Origin: Stachybotrys elegans
Taxonomy: Eukaryota; Ascomycota; Sordariomycetes; Hypocreales; Stachybotryaceae
Length of the DNA: 64,000 nt
Direction: 5' to 3'
Assembly (NCBI GenBank): GCA_020746835.1
Contig: JAGPNK010000001.1
Location: 2,976,001-3,040,000 of the forward strand
The position numbers and the translations under genes are program-made. This document shows positions 1-10,173 of the stretch, one piece after another. Below the pieces are notes generated by a model. The model did no database searches. It saw only the letters and a program-made list of their open reading frames with translations, and was not told the origin of the DNA. Positions within the stretch are counted from its first letter, which is position 1, and each line of letters starts with the position of its first letter.

Positions 1-210
1 CGAGATGTCGACGAAGGATTTGATGAGACCTTTGCTGGCGACGACGCCGATTTCCAATTGTTCCCTTCCCATGTGAATAAGGAACAGGAATTCCAGTCAC
101 TCTTCGTGGAGATGCCCAGCGCCAACCTGGGCTTCTCCCAGGCCTCTCAGCAAGACTTGTTTTCGTCCCTTGACTGGGCAAACATGGACTTTCAGAATCT
201 TCAAGAATAA
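1..210 (+). CDS. C-terminal end of an unidentified acidic protein (5' part outside window)
   Basis: Frame 1 is open from the first base and closes with TAA at 208-210, giving the last 69 residues of a protein that begins upstream. The tail is rich in Asp, Glu, Phe and Leu with almost no basic residues, and ends in a run that mixes Asp, Trp, Phe and Leu. Such acidic-hydrophobic tails occur in transcription activation domains, but no domain or motif is diagnostic here, so the function is left open. The coding character (no stops, acidic bias) and the abrupt change to A-rich sequence after 210 support a true 3' end. Confidence 0.6.
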   Translation, partial: RDVDEGFDETFAGDDADFQLFPSHVNKEQEFQSLFVEMPSANLGFSQASQQDLFSSLDWANMDFQNLQE

Positions 211-868
211 AGCAGCAGATGAAAATGAAGAAGATAAGACAAAAAAAAAAAGACAAGAGCCACTTAACCTGGGCTACTGCTCGCGACATGTCTGGGTTTT
301 TTATTCGCTTTTGCTTAACCTCATATCAATACTGGTTTTCCTATCATGAAGTTACGACAAAGAGATTGGTTGCACAACTTGGTGCCAAATATGTTAGTTA
401 TTATGCGAAGAGGGCATACGAATGCGATGACAGAAGACTCGCTCTGTGTCGCAGTTTCCTGCTCGGCCTGTACTTAGCCTGCTTATTCTGCCTACTCTCC
501 TCAGCTCGCTTGTTTTTGATTTATCCTTATGGTTAAGCTCTCACAGTGGTCCCCCAGGGGAGAGGCAGTCAGCGATGTTGAGCCCAAGCCTGATAGAGGC
601 TATAGGGCAAGGGGAAGGATGCTTTGTTCTCTCTTGGAGTCATCAAGTCACCTCTCAACCGATGCTTAGAAATACCTAATTTTCTATCCACCGCCTCTAC
701 TTGTGCCAAACCTCCGTGCTCTCTTGTCAGTAGTCGGTACAGAACCAGGCTGACAGAGGTATTATATATAACATGTATCGTGCGTGTAAGTAATAGATGG
801 CCAGGATGGCAAAAGGTCTTTTGCTCTGAGCAGCAAAAGATTTAACACACCAACTTCGGCATACTTAA
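211..868. other. Intergenic, 3' flank of first gene and tRNA downstream region
   Basis: No supportable gene; the short open frames have no coding character. A hairpin with 8-bp arms lies at 818-839, and an AAAA run at 835-838 reads TTTT on the minus strand, 30 nt past the end of the first tRNA, so it can serve as its Pol III terminator. Confidence 0.5.
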
Positions 869-950
869 CTCCGGTACAGGGAATCGAACCCTGGGCTGCT
901 CGGAACATCTCGATGAGAGCGAGCGATGTTAGCCACTACACCATACCGGA
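869..950 (-). tRNA. tRNA-Glu(CTC), copy 1, 10-nt intron
   Basis: Read on the minus strand this is a complete tRNA: 7-bp acceptor stem with discriminator G, A box in the D arm, B box GGTTCGATTCC in the T arm, and anticodon CTC in a loop closed by the stem GCTCG/CGAGC. The gene is 82 nt. Folding needs removal of a 10-nt intron at 904-913, at the canonical site one base 3' of the anticodon, leaving a 72-nt tRNA. Its exons are identical to those of the two other copies. The CCA end is not encoded, as usual for nuclear genes. Confidence 0.95.
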
Positions 951-976
951 TAGATGAAGCCAATGATGAGTATGTC

Positions 977-1061
977 CTCCGGTACAGGGAATCGAACCCT
1001 GGGCTGCTCGGGTCATTAATTTAATGAGAGCGAGCGATGTTAGCCACTACACCATACCGGA
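977..1061 (-). tRNA. tRNA-Glu(CTC), copy 2, 13-nt intron
   Basis: The 72-nt exon sequence is the same as copy 1, with a 13-nt intron at 1012-1024 unlike that of copy 1. Only 26 nt separate it from copy 1, and that spacer has no T-run on the minus strand. Polymerase III starting here may therefore read through into copy 1 and produce a two-tRNA precursor. Confidence 0.95.
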
Positions 1062-1333
1062 TGAATTATTTGTTAGAGGACGACCAAGCTCAAGACGCTA
1101 ATATTGCTGGCGTTGCGGGAATTCGAATGAGGGGAGGTGAGGGTGGAACAAACAGATGAGATGGAAAATAAAAAAAATGGTAGTTGCCCCTCCACTGCCC
1201 CACTAGCGCGTGATTTGGTAACATGTAGCACCCGCGCCAAATAGTAGTGGCACACTGATGATAAGAGGTAAGAAGGGAAGACCAGCAAAACTTTAGCTTA
1301 TTACAGCGGCAAAATGATAGTGAATCAGAATAT

Positions 1334-1413
1334 CTCCGGTACAGGGAATCGAACCCTGGGCTGCTCGGTTCTTTCATGAGAGCGAGCGATGTTAGCCACT
1401 ACACCATACCGGA
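1334..1413 (-). tRNA. tRNA-Glu(CTC), copy 3, 8-nt intron
   Basis: This is the third copy, with the same 72-nt exons and anticodon CTC but an 8-nt intron at 1369-1376. It has its own likely terminator, since AAAA at 1311-1314 is TTTT on the minus strand 20 nt after the gene. It lies 272 nt from copy 2. Confidence 0.95.
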
Positions 1414-1971
1414 TGGACTTGTATGAGATGTGAGGCTCTTAATTATCACTATCGAGCAAGGACAATCCGGGTGCCACAATGCGAGGATGGGTATATGGAT
1501 AAACTTCGTAAGGCAAGTGAATATGTGTCTCTAACATGCTTACGGTTGAGCAGTCTGGACGAATGGGTAGATAGCATACTTAAGTACCTTACTAATTCGT
1601 TGTCCACGTGGAGGCTTGGGAGGAAACTTTTACTAGTGGTGAGGCGGATATAAGGCGTCTCCCATCTGGTGTCATCACGTATCCGCAATTGGGTTTGCGC
1701 CGGACTATCAAAACGCGAAATCCGAATGGAAAGTATAACAAGGCGTCCAAGTAACCGACCAAGACCTAGGTTCTTAATCGGGTCTCATTCACGTGGTGAC
1801 TACTAATGCGTCTTCCAGAAGCATCACGTTACAGGGTAGCTTCCACAGATCGCGCCTCAGTCGCGTGTATAAAATTCCCCACTAGCGGTTCCTATTCTTT
1901 ACGTCCTCACACTCTCACCATCCCCTTGACTCCATCCCCTGAGGGAATGAATAAATAAGGCCTTGGAAAGG
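1414..1971. other. Intergenic, promoter region of the asparagine-synthetase-like gene
   Basis: No gene is supported. A TATAAAA word lies at 1868-1874, about 100 nt before the chosen start codon, followed by a CT-rich leader. Open frames on both strands look like chance. Confidence 0.5.
1868..1874 (+). promoter_or_regulatory. Candidate TATA box of the asparagine-synthetase-like gene
   Basis: TATAAAA stands 98 nt before the ATG at 1972 and is followed by a pyrimidine-rich stretch, the usual arrangement in filamentous fungi. It is inferred from sequence only. Confidence 0.4.
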
Positions 1972-3782
1972 ATGTGTGGTATCTATGCACACGTATCCAG
2001 AACCGGGCTCGGCCAGATCTCAGCGGACCTGGAACGACGCCTCAGGAACAGAGGACCTGACCACCTCGGGACCGTGCAGGTGACGCTCGAGCAGCATCGT
2101 GGTCCTCTCTTCATAACGCTGACATCCACCGTCCTCTCACTACGGGGCGACCATGTTACGAAGCAGCCGCTGGTAGATGGCGCTTCGGGCTCAGTGCTCT
2201 GCTGGAACGGAGAAGCCTGGAGGATTCGAGGAGACGCTGTCCAAGGAAACGATGGAGAAGCCGTCCTGTCCCTCCTGGTCGAGTCCAGTGCCTCGAACAG
2301 CGGTGAGACGGGCGTTCTAGATGCGCTGCGCATGATCGAGGGCCCGTTTGCCTTTGTTTTCTTCGACAAACCCACCAAGCGGCTGTACTATGGCCGAGAT
2401 AGACTTGGCCGGCGGTCGCTTCTCATTCGCGGCGGAGAGTCGCTCTCGTTCTCAAGCGTCGCTGATTCCGATGCGAGCTGGGCAGAGGTCGAGGCTGACG
2501 GGTGCTACGAACTTTATCTTGGAGAAGAGAGCAAGGCCTTGAACGAGGCCGTCACAAGACACGACTGGATCAACGACGAGAGGCTAGTGAGTACCCAGAG
2601 AGGGATGTATTCTCATGGATTAGCCAAATTTTGCTACTTACCCTTCTAGGTGTCAAGCCTCGGTGTTTTCAACATGGAAACTGACAGAGGCACATCGGGT
2701 GGTGAACCACTACACCGAGACTCTCCCTCAGTGCAGCAGCTCCTGCAGTATCTAGACATGTCCCTTCGCCCCCGGGTTCTCGATGTGCCGCTGCCACCGC
2801 ACGCATCCCCGTCAGATGCCAGGATTGCAATTTTGTTTTCCGGAGGGCTAGACTGTACAGTGTTGGCTCGTCTGAGCAGCATGATCATCCCGGCGGACCA
2901 GTTTATCGATCTGATAAACGTGGCATTCGAGAACCCTCGGATCGCGTCTCAGCACAAGGGCAGTCCCGACGTTAACTTGTACGAGCTTTGCCCGGACAGG
3001 GTTACTGGCAGGAAGGCTTTTGAAGAGCTCACGGTCGCTTGTCCAGATCGGCTATGGCGTTTTGTCACGGTAAGCTTGGTACCTGGGTGTACTGGACCTG
3101 TATACTAACGGGGTTGAAGGTCGATGTACCCTACTCGGTGACATGTGAGCACCGCAACGAAGTCGTTCGCCTGCTACACCCACACAATACCGAGATGGAC
3201 TTGTCTATCGCCACTGCTTTATACTTCGCGGCAAGAGGGCAAGGGGTCGGCCAGACCAGCCCCGAGTCGCAGGCCGTACCTTATGCCACTACATCGCGGG
3301 TGCTCATATCAGGGCTCGGCGCAGACGAGCTCTTTGGTGGCTATGGGCGGCACGCCGTGGCCTTCTCCCAGCAGGGCTATCCGGGTCTGGTCGACGCACT
3401 GAAGCTGGACGTAAGTAGACTGGGGAAGCGAAACCTGGGGCGTGACGATCGAGTCATGGCGCACTGGGGGCGAGAGGTTCGGTTCCCCTACCTCGATGAG
3501 CATCTCGTCAAGTGGGCTATGGAGCTGCCCGCATGGGAAAAGTGCGACTATGACCGTCCCGACGCGACCGAGGTGGAGCCTGGTAAGAGGGTTCTTCGAC
3601 TGCTGGCTGGCCAGCTCGGCCTCAAGTCAGTCTCCCGTGAGAAGAAGAGAGCCGTAAGCGACAAAGCAAAGCAGTGGAGCGTTTGAACATGATGCTAATG
3701 GGCTCGGCAGATCCAGTTTGGGGCTAGAACAGCAAAAATGGAAAGCGGCAAAGTCAAGGGAACTACCTTGATCTCGGCATAA
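1972..3782 (+). CDS. Asparagine synthetase domain-containing protein (ASNSD1/YML096W type)
   Basis: Four exons join in frame: 1972-2586, 2650-3069, 3120-3653 and 3711-3782, giving 546 residues. I start at the second ATG because glutamine amidotransferases of class II need Cys directly after Met, and the protein then begins MCGIYAH. Residues 1 to about 190 are the Ntn-type glutaminase domain. An ATP-pyrophosphatase loop with SGGLD is near residues 266-272, followed by a GADELFGGY segment typical of asparagine synthetases. The C-terminal exon with IQFGARTAKME is the signature end of ASNSD1 homologues. The family resembles asparagine synthetase but its exact reaction is not settled, so synthesis of asparagine is not claimed. 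The third exon junction follows a TACTAAC branch site. Confidence 0.9.
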
Positions 3783-5144
3783 TTCGAGACGCCAGATCGA
3801 GCAAGTGCTCTTGGAGTCCGGGGTCGGGCAGATTGGCGGTGATGACACAAACAGATACTTCCGAGCCGCTGCACTGCAAGCTACCCACTGGACCTTCGGG
3901 GGGGGACTGTGTGTTTGCCGACTCTGGCTAACCCTTTCTTCACACGATGTCCTGCTGCGGGCAGCGGCGGTGACGTAGTAAAGGCAAGTCTGAGCCAATC
4001 TCGATAGAGTCTCACACCACACGAGTTGAGGCGAAATATACGTGCGGAGAAAAGCCCGGGCATGAGATCCATGGGATTAGTGGGTTGGTGGATGGGGATC
4101 ATATGAGGCTCTCCTGAGCGACTGAGTGAGTGGCGATAGGATGGGCCGTTTCAAGATGCTATTCTATCAAGTATAGTATATTTTATTGTTTCCCATACTG
4201 CTGGGTAGTATGTATGGTAGATGTGATGAGGCAACGCTTTGACTGTCGGACACGGCGATGAGAATAAGAAGGACGCTTGAAACCACGGCAGTAGTCCTGA
4301 GTCCCCGTATCGTGCCAACGCGCTCCCGATGTTGTCCTACCTGCGACGCGATATAGCTAGGCCTGGGCGTTGTAATGGACAGGGGGTTCCAACGGTTGGA
4401 CGGGCTCCCTTCCAGTGCGCCGGAGCGCCAACAAGGCACACCCAAATGGTTTGACCTCAGCGGGCGACGTTTTGACGATTTGGGTAGGGGATCCCTGTAC
4501 CCATGGGGGGGGGGCTCGTTGGCCTGCGACGTGGTTGCGGTGATCAAACATCGAGCCCCCCCAGCCCCTGCCAAGGATCGTGACCAACGAACGCATGCAT
4601 GTATGGCCTGCCAATCACCAGAGTGTCAGGTATATCCATGGATATCGTCAAAACGCAGTTTCTCGATTGTCTCCATTGCTAGCGCCGTTAATTTTACCAC
4701 CAGAGCTATCCGTACATACTCCGTACTCCGTAATGCATTAAATGAATGGCCTCCGGCTAGTAACCGCTCGTTCGTTCTTCTCCCACCCTTTTCTTGTTTC
4801 CTCTTCTATTTCATTTCCCCTTATCTGGCTAGCCCACATCTGCATTTACCTACTTGGGTATTTTGTAGTTTCTCTTCTCTTCTCTTCCCTCCTCTCGTTT
4901 TGAAGCACGCCAAGTCCATCTTCCCATCCATTCATTTTTATTCTATTCTGCATTACATACATTCGTTATACGGCTGGAATCCGTTGTGCTGTCCAATTCT
5001 TTTGTTGAATATTCAAGAAGGAGGGAGGAAAAGATCAAGAAAGAACAAACGAAGAACGGAAGGAGAGCAGGATTTCGGGCAACAACAACCGACGACGACC
5101 AAAATATCACCATCGACACCAATAAACAAAGCAAAACTCTCACA
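3783..5144. other. Intergenic plus long CT-rich leader
   Basis: No gene recognised. The word TACTCCGTA occurs twice in overlapping tandem at 4717-4732. From about 4770 to 5140 the plus strand is pyrimidine-rich and then A-rich, as expected for a promoter and 5' leader of the membrane-protein gene starting at 5145. Confidence 0.45.
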
Positions 5145-5930
5145 ATGGCTCGAGGAAGCAGACCGCCTCCGCTGAACCTCAGCGTCGACACTCGCCCCAA
5201 GAACCTACCGCAGATATGCAGGGACTCGACGGAAAACGAATTGACGCCTTTGATGGTTGTCACAGAGGTTGCCTCGGTCGAGGAGAAGATGCCGACGAGA
5301 TCGCACCGCCAAGCTGGTCCCATGGCAAGGACCGTCCGCGTCGCCTCCGACGTCACGCACGGCATCATCTGTGTGCTCCTCGTCTCCATCATGGTCACCT
5401 TTATCCACGACCAGGCCCAGAGTGGCAGCTTGGAAGCAAGGTAAACAAAACCCCCACTCGCATGGAATATCACTGTTGGGACGGGGATTCTCTAACATTG
5501 GTCCTCTAGCGCCTGCGCTTTTACGCTCATCTTTGCCCTCACCTCGGACACGGCGCTGGATGTCAAGTCGATAACCACCTACAACCGGGACTGGACCACG
5601 CAGTGCCTATTGGTCCGGCTCGTGCTCACCTTGATGTACATCGCGCTGCTGATCTCCTTTGCTGTGATGCGCGGCGTCTTCCCCACGGGCTACGCCTACT
5701 GGACCGTGCCCCCTGAGATAGCCGATGCCCTGGTCGTCATCTGTCTCGGTACCATAGTGTAAGTGGAAGAACCCACACTCCTCCCTCACCCTTCCCTCCC
5801 TCAAACCCTAGGGTCGGTGCTGATTCTCTTTTCGTGCAGTCTGTGGAACATTGCGCATCTCGGCATCTGGTACCAAGGATCCCTCCGATCCGTCGTGCCC
5901 TCGCGAGATAGGTGGCGAGGGATGGCATGA
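5145..5930 (+). CDS. Small four-helix membrane protein, family not recognised
   Basis: Exons 5145-5440, 5510-5758 and 5840-5930 join in frame to 211 residues. The frame is open further upstream, but the ATG at 5145 sits in a good context (CACAATGG) after a long non-coding-looking leader. The N-terminal 65 residues are hydrophilic with basic and proline-rich parts and would be cytosolic. Hydrophobic segments lie at about residues 68-86, 98-115, 130-155 and 168-190, so a four-span protein is likely, with a short Arg/Trp-rich tail. There is no signal peptide and no family-defining motif. Both introns split codons cleanly and end in YAG. The role is unknown. Confidence 0.7.
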
Positions 5931-7619
5931 GAGAAAGAAGGAGAGATGTATAGGACATGGAATGGTAGCGGAGAGGGATCGGATAATGGGCTTCGGGCAA
6001 AGCTTTGACGAAGAGCAACGCAATGCATTCACGGCGCATCTTGGGATACAATGGATGACACACCAACCGAGTGAATGGATTTCACTCATATAATCCTTAA
6101 TCACTACTTACCTTCTTCACCTGTCGCTTCTCCCTTTCCTCTCAGTTTGGATGTAACGATGTCTATCGCGGCCCTGCGACAGCAACCGCTGCTTGGTCCA
6201 AGAAACAATAGCGTCTCCGATAGCACCGCCGCACCTGTGCGTCGGCCCGTTGGCATAAATGGGAAACGCTAGCTTGACGATTCGATTGCCAGATCTAGCT
6301 CGAACTAATAACTCGGCCGTCCTGGCGCCCCTGCTGATCTGCCGTCACTGGGGATAGCTGAGGACTTACTCGCACTCGGCGCAACTCGAAACGCAAAGTC
6401 AAGAGACATACACCATGGTAGCCAACTGGCAAGCTTTCTTCCTCACGTGGCACAATGCATTCTCTGATATCCGAGTTTTTGATTCCACCGGCTTCACCAG
6501 CTTCTCCAAGTGTCGGAAACTGCCTCTATGCATTCATAATGTCTGCAGAGCATGTCGATTCGATAGTTTAGCGAGTCAGGCATCAACCAGGCAACCCATA
6601 ATGCATAATAGCAGGCAACCAAAAGGGCGCAGCGCCCGGCATGATGCCGAAACCGCGTGCAGCCGAGAGAGAAAAACATTCCGTTTCGCTCCAGGAAGCC
6701 AGCCCAGCCAAGCTTGGAATGGCGACCACAGGATAGGTCACAGCTTCCGGAGGTGATCTTCCTGCCGGCAGATCTCTGCATGGACTCACCAAACCGGGAT
6801 GCCCCCGGTCTATCTGAGAAAAACGCAACACCGTCCTCGTATTGACCGGCAGATGGCACATCGGAGAGCCAGGGCGCGGTGGCAGTGCAACCTAAAAGTC
6901 TAGATCGATGCCTCTATTTCGTTTTCAGCCTCAGCTGTCCCCGAGGACCTGAAACACGGGCTAACGTCCTGGCCCCCGAAGCAATGACGGTGATCCGTTT
7001 CAACTATCGGCAGCCATGGTGGGCCCCAGAAGGAGAGGAAAAAGAAAAGAAAATCGTTCTAGTGGTCCCGAGTCATGCATTGGACTAACAAAGGAGCAGT
7101 TGGGGGGGAGATGACACGATGGGAATGGCTTTTCCAAGGAGAGTGCGCAATGGCGAATGGGTTGTTGCCGAACCCTGTGCTCTGAGAAGGAAGTCGAGGA
7201 CAAGAGCCACGATAAACCTTGGTCTGATCGACGAGACCGCCATGCTGTGGCCAACTTAACGCTTGAACACTGGCGCCCAAGAAGTCTCGATTTCCCAAAA
7301 ACATACTATCGAGTTGCCAAGCACCTCGTGGGAGGATGCTCAGGGCAGATGGTGGCATGAGCCAAATGAACGACGATGCTAGCCTGCGAGCTCGTGCCAT
7401 TTCATTCCCTTTCTCCTTCAGTGTCGTTGGTACCTGCGCCATACCATCTTCACTACCTCAGGTCACGACCCAGCGTCGTTAATGAAGGGTGATGAGGCTT
7501 CTGCGGGGAGGCCGGCCGGCGGTGGATGGCGATGGTCGACGGTGGGAACGCCGTGAGAGGTGGGCTACCGCCGCCGAGAGAGAGGCTCACGATGGCGGTG
7601 ATGGGTGATGGACTTGAAG

Positions 7620-7627
7620 TATATAAA
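7620..7627 (+). promoter_or_regulatory. TATA box of the secreted cysteine-rich protein gene
   Basis: TATATAAA lies 250 nt before the start codon at 7877. It shows that the in-frame ATG at 7526 cannot be the start, since it lies upstream of the core promoter. A clear TATA box fits a strongly and conditionally expressed gene. Confidence 0.55.
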
Positions 7628-7810
7628 CACCAGCCCACGACGCTCCGGATAGCCTCTTCTTCTTCTTCAGCAGCAGTTCTTCTCTTGTCTTCATTCGTTA
7701 TTCACTTCACAGCCCTAGCTGGCATATTCTTTCGTTTTCCCCAACATCTGATCATCTTGATCCATTCGCTTCTCCAGACTTTACAGTCAATACCATTCCA
7801 TTCGTTGAAC

Positions 7811-7814
<4 letters not shown>

Positions 7815-7855
<41 letters not shown>
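7815..7855 (+). repeat. CA dinucleotide repeat in 5' leader
   Basis: Twenty uninterrupted CA units plus one C lie entirely within the untranslated leader and end 21 nt before the ATG at 7877. Repeats of this purity change length easily between isolates. Confidence 0.97.
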
Positions 7856-7856
<1 letters not shown>

Positions 7857-7876
7857 AAGAAGAGCCTTTGCCCAAG

Positions 7877-8779
7877 ATGCGCTTCGCCACCATCCTCAAC
7901 TTGCTCCCCCTCGTGGCCTTGGCCTCGGCCGACCTCTTCTCGGCCACCCTCGAGACGGATAGCCTCGAGGCGCGCGACCTCCACGCCCGCACCGACAAGG
8001 GCTTCAGCTGTCCCAAGGGCATGTCCTACTGCCCCTGGACGCGCGCGTGCTCCTGCCAGCCCGGCATGAGCTACGACAAGGGCAAGAGTGCCTGCACCGG
8101 CGCCGCCATCAAGGGCGCCTGGCCGAAGCCCTCGCTCAAGGCCTACGCCTCGGTTGGCGTCGAGCTCGGCACCTATTGCGCCGCCTCGCCCACCAAGATT
8201 GTCAAGTACGACGCCAAGCACAAGTACTGCAAGGCCAGCCTCGAGAACGTCGCCTTCTGCGCCCCCAAGACCATCGAGAAGGACCTGGCCTCGGTCGGCG
8301 CCGGCGTCGAGATCAACCTGGGCGCCTCCATCGGCGCTGATCTCAAGCACGTCTGCGCGGGTCTGAGCGGTCTGTACCTCGGCAGCGTCACCGACGCCGT
8401 TGCCCTCTTCAACACGAACCGCTTCGGTCTCGGCCTGTCGGCCGGTCTGGGTGTCGGCTTCGGTTCCAATATCTTCAGCAGCATCAAGACCCTCCCCTGC
8501 CTGGTCGGCCTGAGCCGCTGCAACCAGGACTGCGTCTCGTACTGCACCAAGGGCTGCGGCAACTACCTTGACGTTGGCGGCTCCATCGGCGGCTCTGTCG
8601 GAGGTTCCATCGGAGGTTCCATCAGCGGCCTCGTTGGTTTCTGCGCTCTACCCGACGTGCTCCTGACCATCAGCGCCGCTGGCCAGCTCGTCTCCACCAC
8701 CATCGACGGCCTGCTCTGCGTTGTCGGCGGCGTTCTGACCACCATCCTCAAGACCTTCGACTGCAACTGCGGCAACTAG
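7877..8779 (+). CDS. Secreted cysteine-rich protein with Gly-Ser repeats
   Basis: A single exon of 300 residues. The first 18 residues (MRFATILNLLPLVALASA) are a signal peptide. A short pro-like region follows, with LEARDLHAR, which may be cut by a processing protease. The mature part has 18 cysteines: a dense cluster at about 37-62, scattered ones after that, and a group near residues 215-230. A block of SIGGSVGGSIGGS type lies at about 235-250, and a hydrophobic region with further Cys closes the protein at DCNCGN. There is no GPI signal and no transmembrane anchor. No family is recognised. Size, secretion and Cys content fit a small secreted protein of the cell surface or an effector candidate, which is inference. 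Codon use is strongly GC3-biased, suggesting high expression. Confidence 0.85.
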   Translation: MRFATILNLLPLVALASADLFSATLETDSLEARDLHARTDKGFSCPKGMSYCPWTRACSCQPGMSYDKGKSACTGAAIKGAWPKPSLKAYASVGVELGTYCAASPTKIVKYDAKHKYCKASLENVAFCAPKTIEKDLASVGAGVEINLGASIGADLKHVCAGLSGLYLGSVTDAVALFNTNRFGLGLSAGLGVGFGSNIFSSIKTLPCLVGLSRCNQDCVSYCTKGCGNYLDVGGSIGGSVGGSIGGSISGLVGFCALPDVLLTISAAGQLVSTTIDGLLCVVGGVLTTILKTFDCNCGN

Positions 8780-9337
8780 GCGTACCTTACTTTTTCTTTG
8801 CAGACCGGGCTGAAATTGGCTTCACACTTCACCCCGGTCATCCAAGCCCTTCCTTGTGGTAATTAATAGAGGAGGAGGACATTTGTATCACCCAAACAGC
8901 TGGGTCTGGACCTGGGAAATGAGAAATGGATTTTTTGTGTCACTTATATGTTTACATCTCTCGGCAGAGCCTGTCGTTCCTTAAACAGTAATTAATATAT
9001 TTGTAACTTGGAACATGGGTCGGAACCTTGCCTCAATGCTACCCTCCTTGACAGCTGTGAGCCTGATATCTCGGGTGGGCGATTTTGCCTAACATGCGGG
9101 AACCAACACCATTGAGCCGAAATGCCAATCGATTCCCTAATTTAGTAATTAAAATAGATACAGCGAAGCAAAGTAGTAAACCAGATTAACCTCCTGCCAC
9201 CAATCCTCCTTTCCTGCATGATTGCTGTGGAGGCTTTTGTTCCGTAATGGCTATTACAGTCATGAACACGTTTTCACATCCATTTCAACTGGCTTTCGAC
9301 CAATCCTGACAACCCAAACCCTTGCTGCAGACGCTCA
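8780..9337. other. Intergenic, convergent 3' flanks
   Basis: AT-rich 3' untranslated sequence between the secreted-protein gene and the oppositely oriented SOD gene. No gene or repeat seen. Confidence 0.55.
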
Positions 9338-10173
9338 TCACAGGGCAAAGATGACGGCGGCAAGGCCCATTAGCAGCATAGGCACCGAGAAGTGGTTGAC
9401 CGATGCGGCACCGGGGAGAGGCGCGTCAGTAGGGTTCGAACTACCATGGCTCGTGGTGGTGAAGCTGCCCGTGCCTGTAGGAACGCCATGACTGTGGCTA
9501 GTTGGGGTGGGAGCCCTGGTGGACGTCAACGAGTGGTTGGAAGAGTGGATAGGCTCCTGGACCTTGACAAAGTTGGCGCACGTCAGGCGGGTGCTGTTGG
9601 CGTAGTGGATGACGAAGGACCTGTTGCCGAAGAAGGCACCGACACCCTCCTCGAGGGAGACGTAGGGATCCGTGTAGGTGGCCGTGAAGGAGGTGGACGA
9701 GATGGTGCCGTGCTTGCCGCTCAGGTCGCCAACCTCACATGTCTGAGGGGCAGAGGAGTCGCAGGGAGGCTGCTGTCCACGCATGAAGGGATCCAGGTGA
9801 GCAAGGGTCGATGTGCAGTTACCGTCGACGGCAGGGGCCGCGTGGAGGTGGTACGCTTGATATCATGTCAGCACTGCTGTGCGTCGAGTGTGGCATGCCA
9901 CGGGGGGAGCTACTTACCGAAAGGACCACCGCTGGTAGGCAAGTTCTCAAAGCTGACGGTAAAGGCAACGCCGTTGCCATCAGCCGGGGCGGAACCGCTG
10001 ATGAAGCCTCTGACGTTGCCCTCAATGTCGGCACCGGCAAAGAATGGCTCCTCGGGGAGTTCAGCTCTGTACACGACGCCGGCTGGGCTGCCGGTGACGG
10101 GTATGGCATCCGTTGCGAGGGCCTGGCCGACAAAGACCGTGGCGGCGGCGGTGATGATTGATCGAGAGTGCAT
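9338..10173 (-). CDS. GPI-anchored extracellular Cu-only superoxide dismutase
   Basis: Two exons, 10173-9918 and 9855-9338, give 257 residues. A signal peptide (about residues 1-20) leads into a beta-barrel SOD domain. Copper ligands are visible in YHLHAA, GKHG and VIHYAN. The stretch runs directly from DLSGKHG to the GNRSFVIH strand, without the long electrostatic loop and zinc ligands of classic Cu/Zn SOD. This is the layout of the fungal Cu-only SODs such as Candida SOD5. A Ser/Thr/Pro-rich stalk follows and then a hydrophobic C-terminus, the form of a GPI-anchor signal. The enzyme would convert superoxide to hydrogen peroxide at the wall, protecting against host or self-made oxidants. The intron (9856-9917) falls between the region before the first ligand pair and YHLH. 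Confidence 0.9.

Larger units (their letters stand above)
5931..7876. other. Intergenic; promoter of secreted protein at its right end
   Basis: No gene is supported in about 1.9 kb; the frames of 60-120 codons overlap on both strands and look random. The right end holds a TATA box (7620-7627), a TCTTCT run near 7657 and a CA repeat (7815-7855), all belonging to the gene that starts at 7877. Confidence 0.5.

Noticed and set aside
7526..7876. Upstream in-frame ATG for the secreted protein
   Set aside because: It lies before the TATA box, and the resulting N-terminus would translate the CA repeat and bury the signal peptide.
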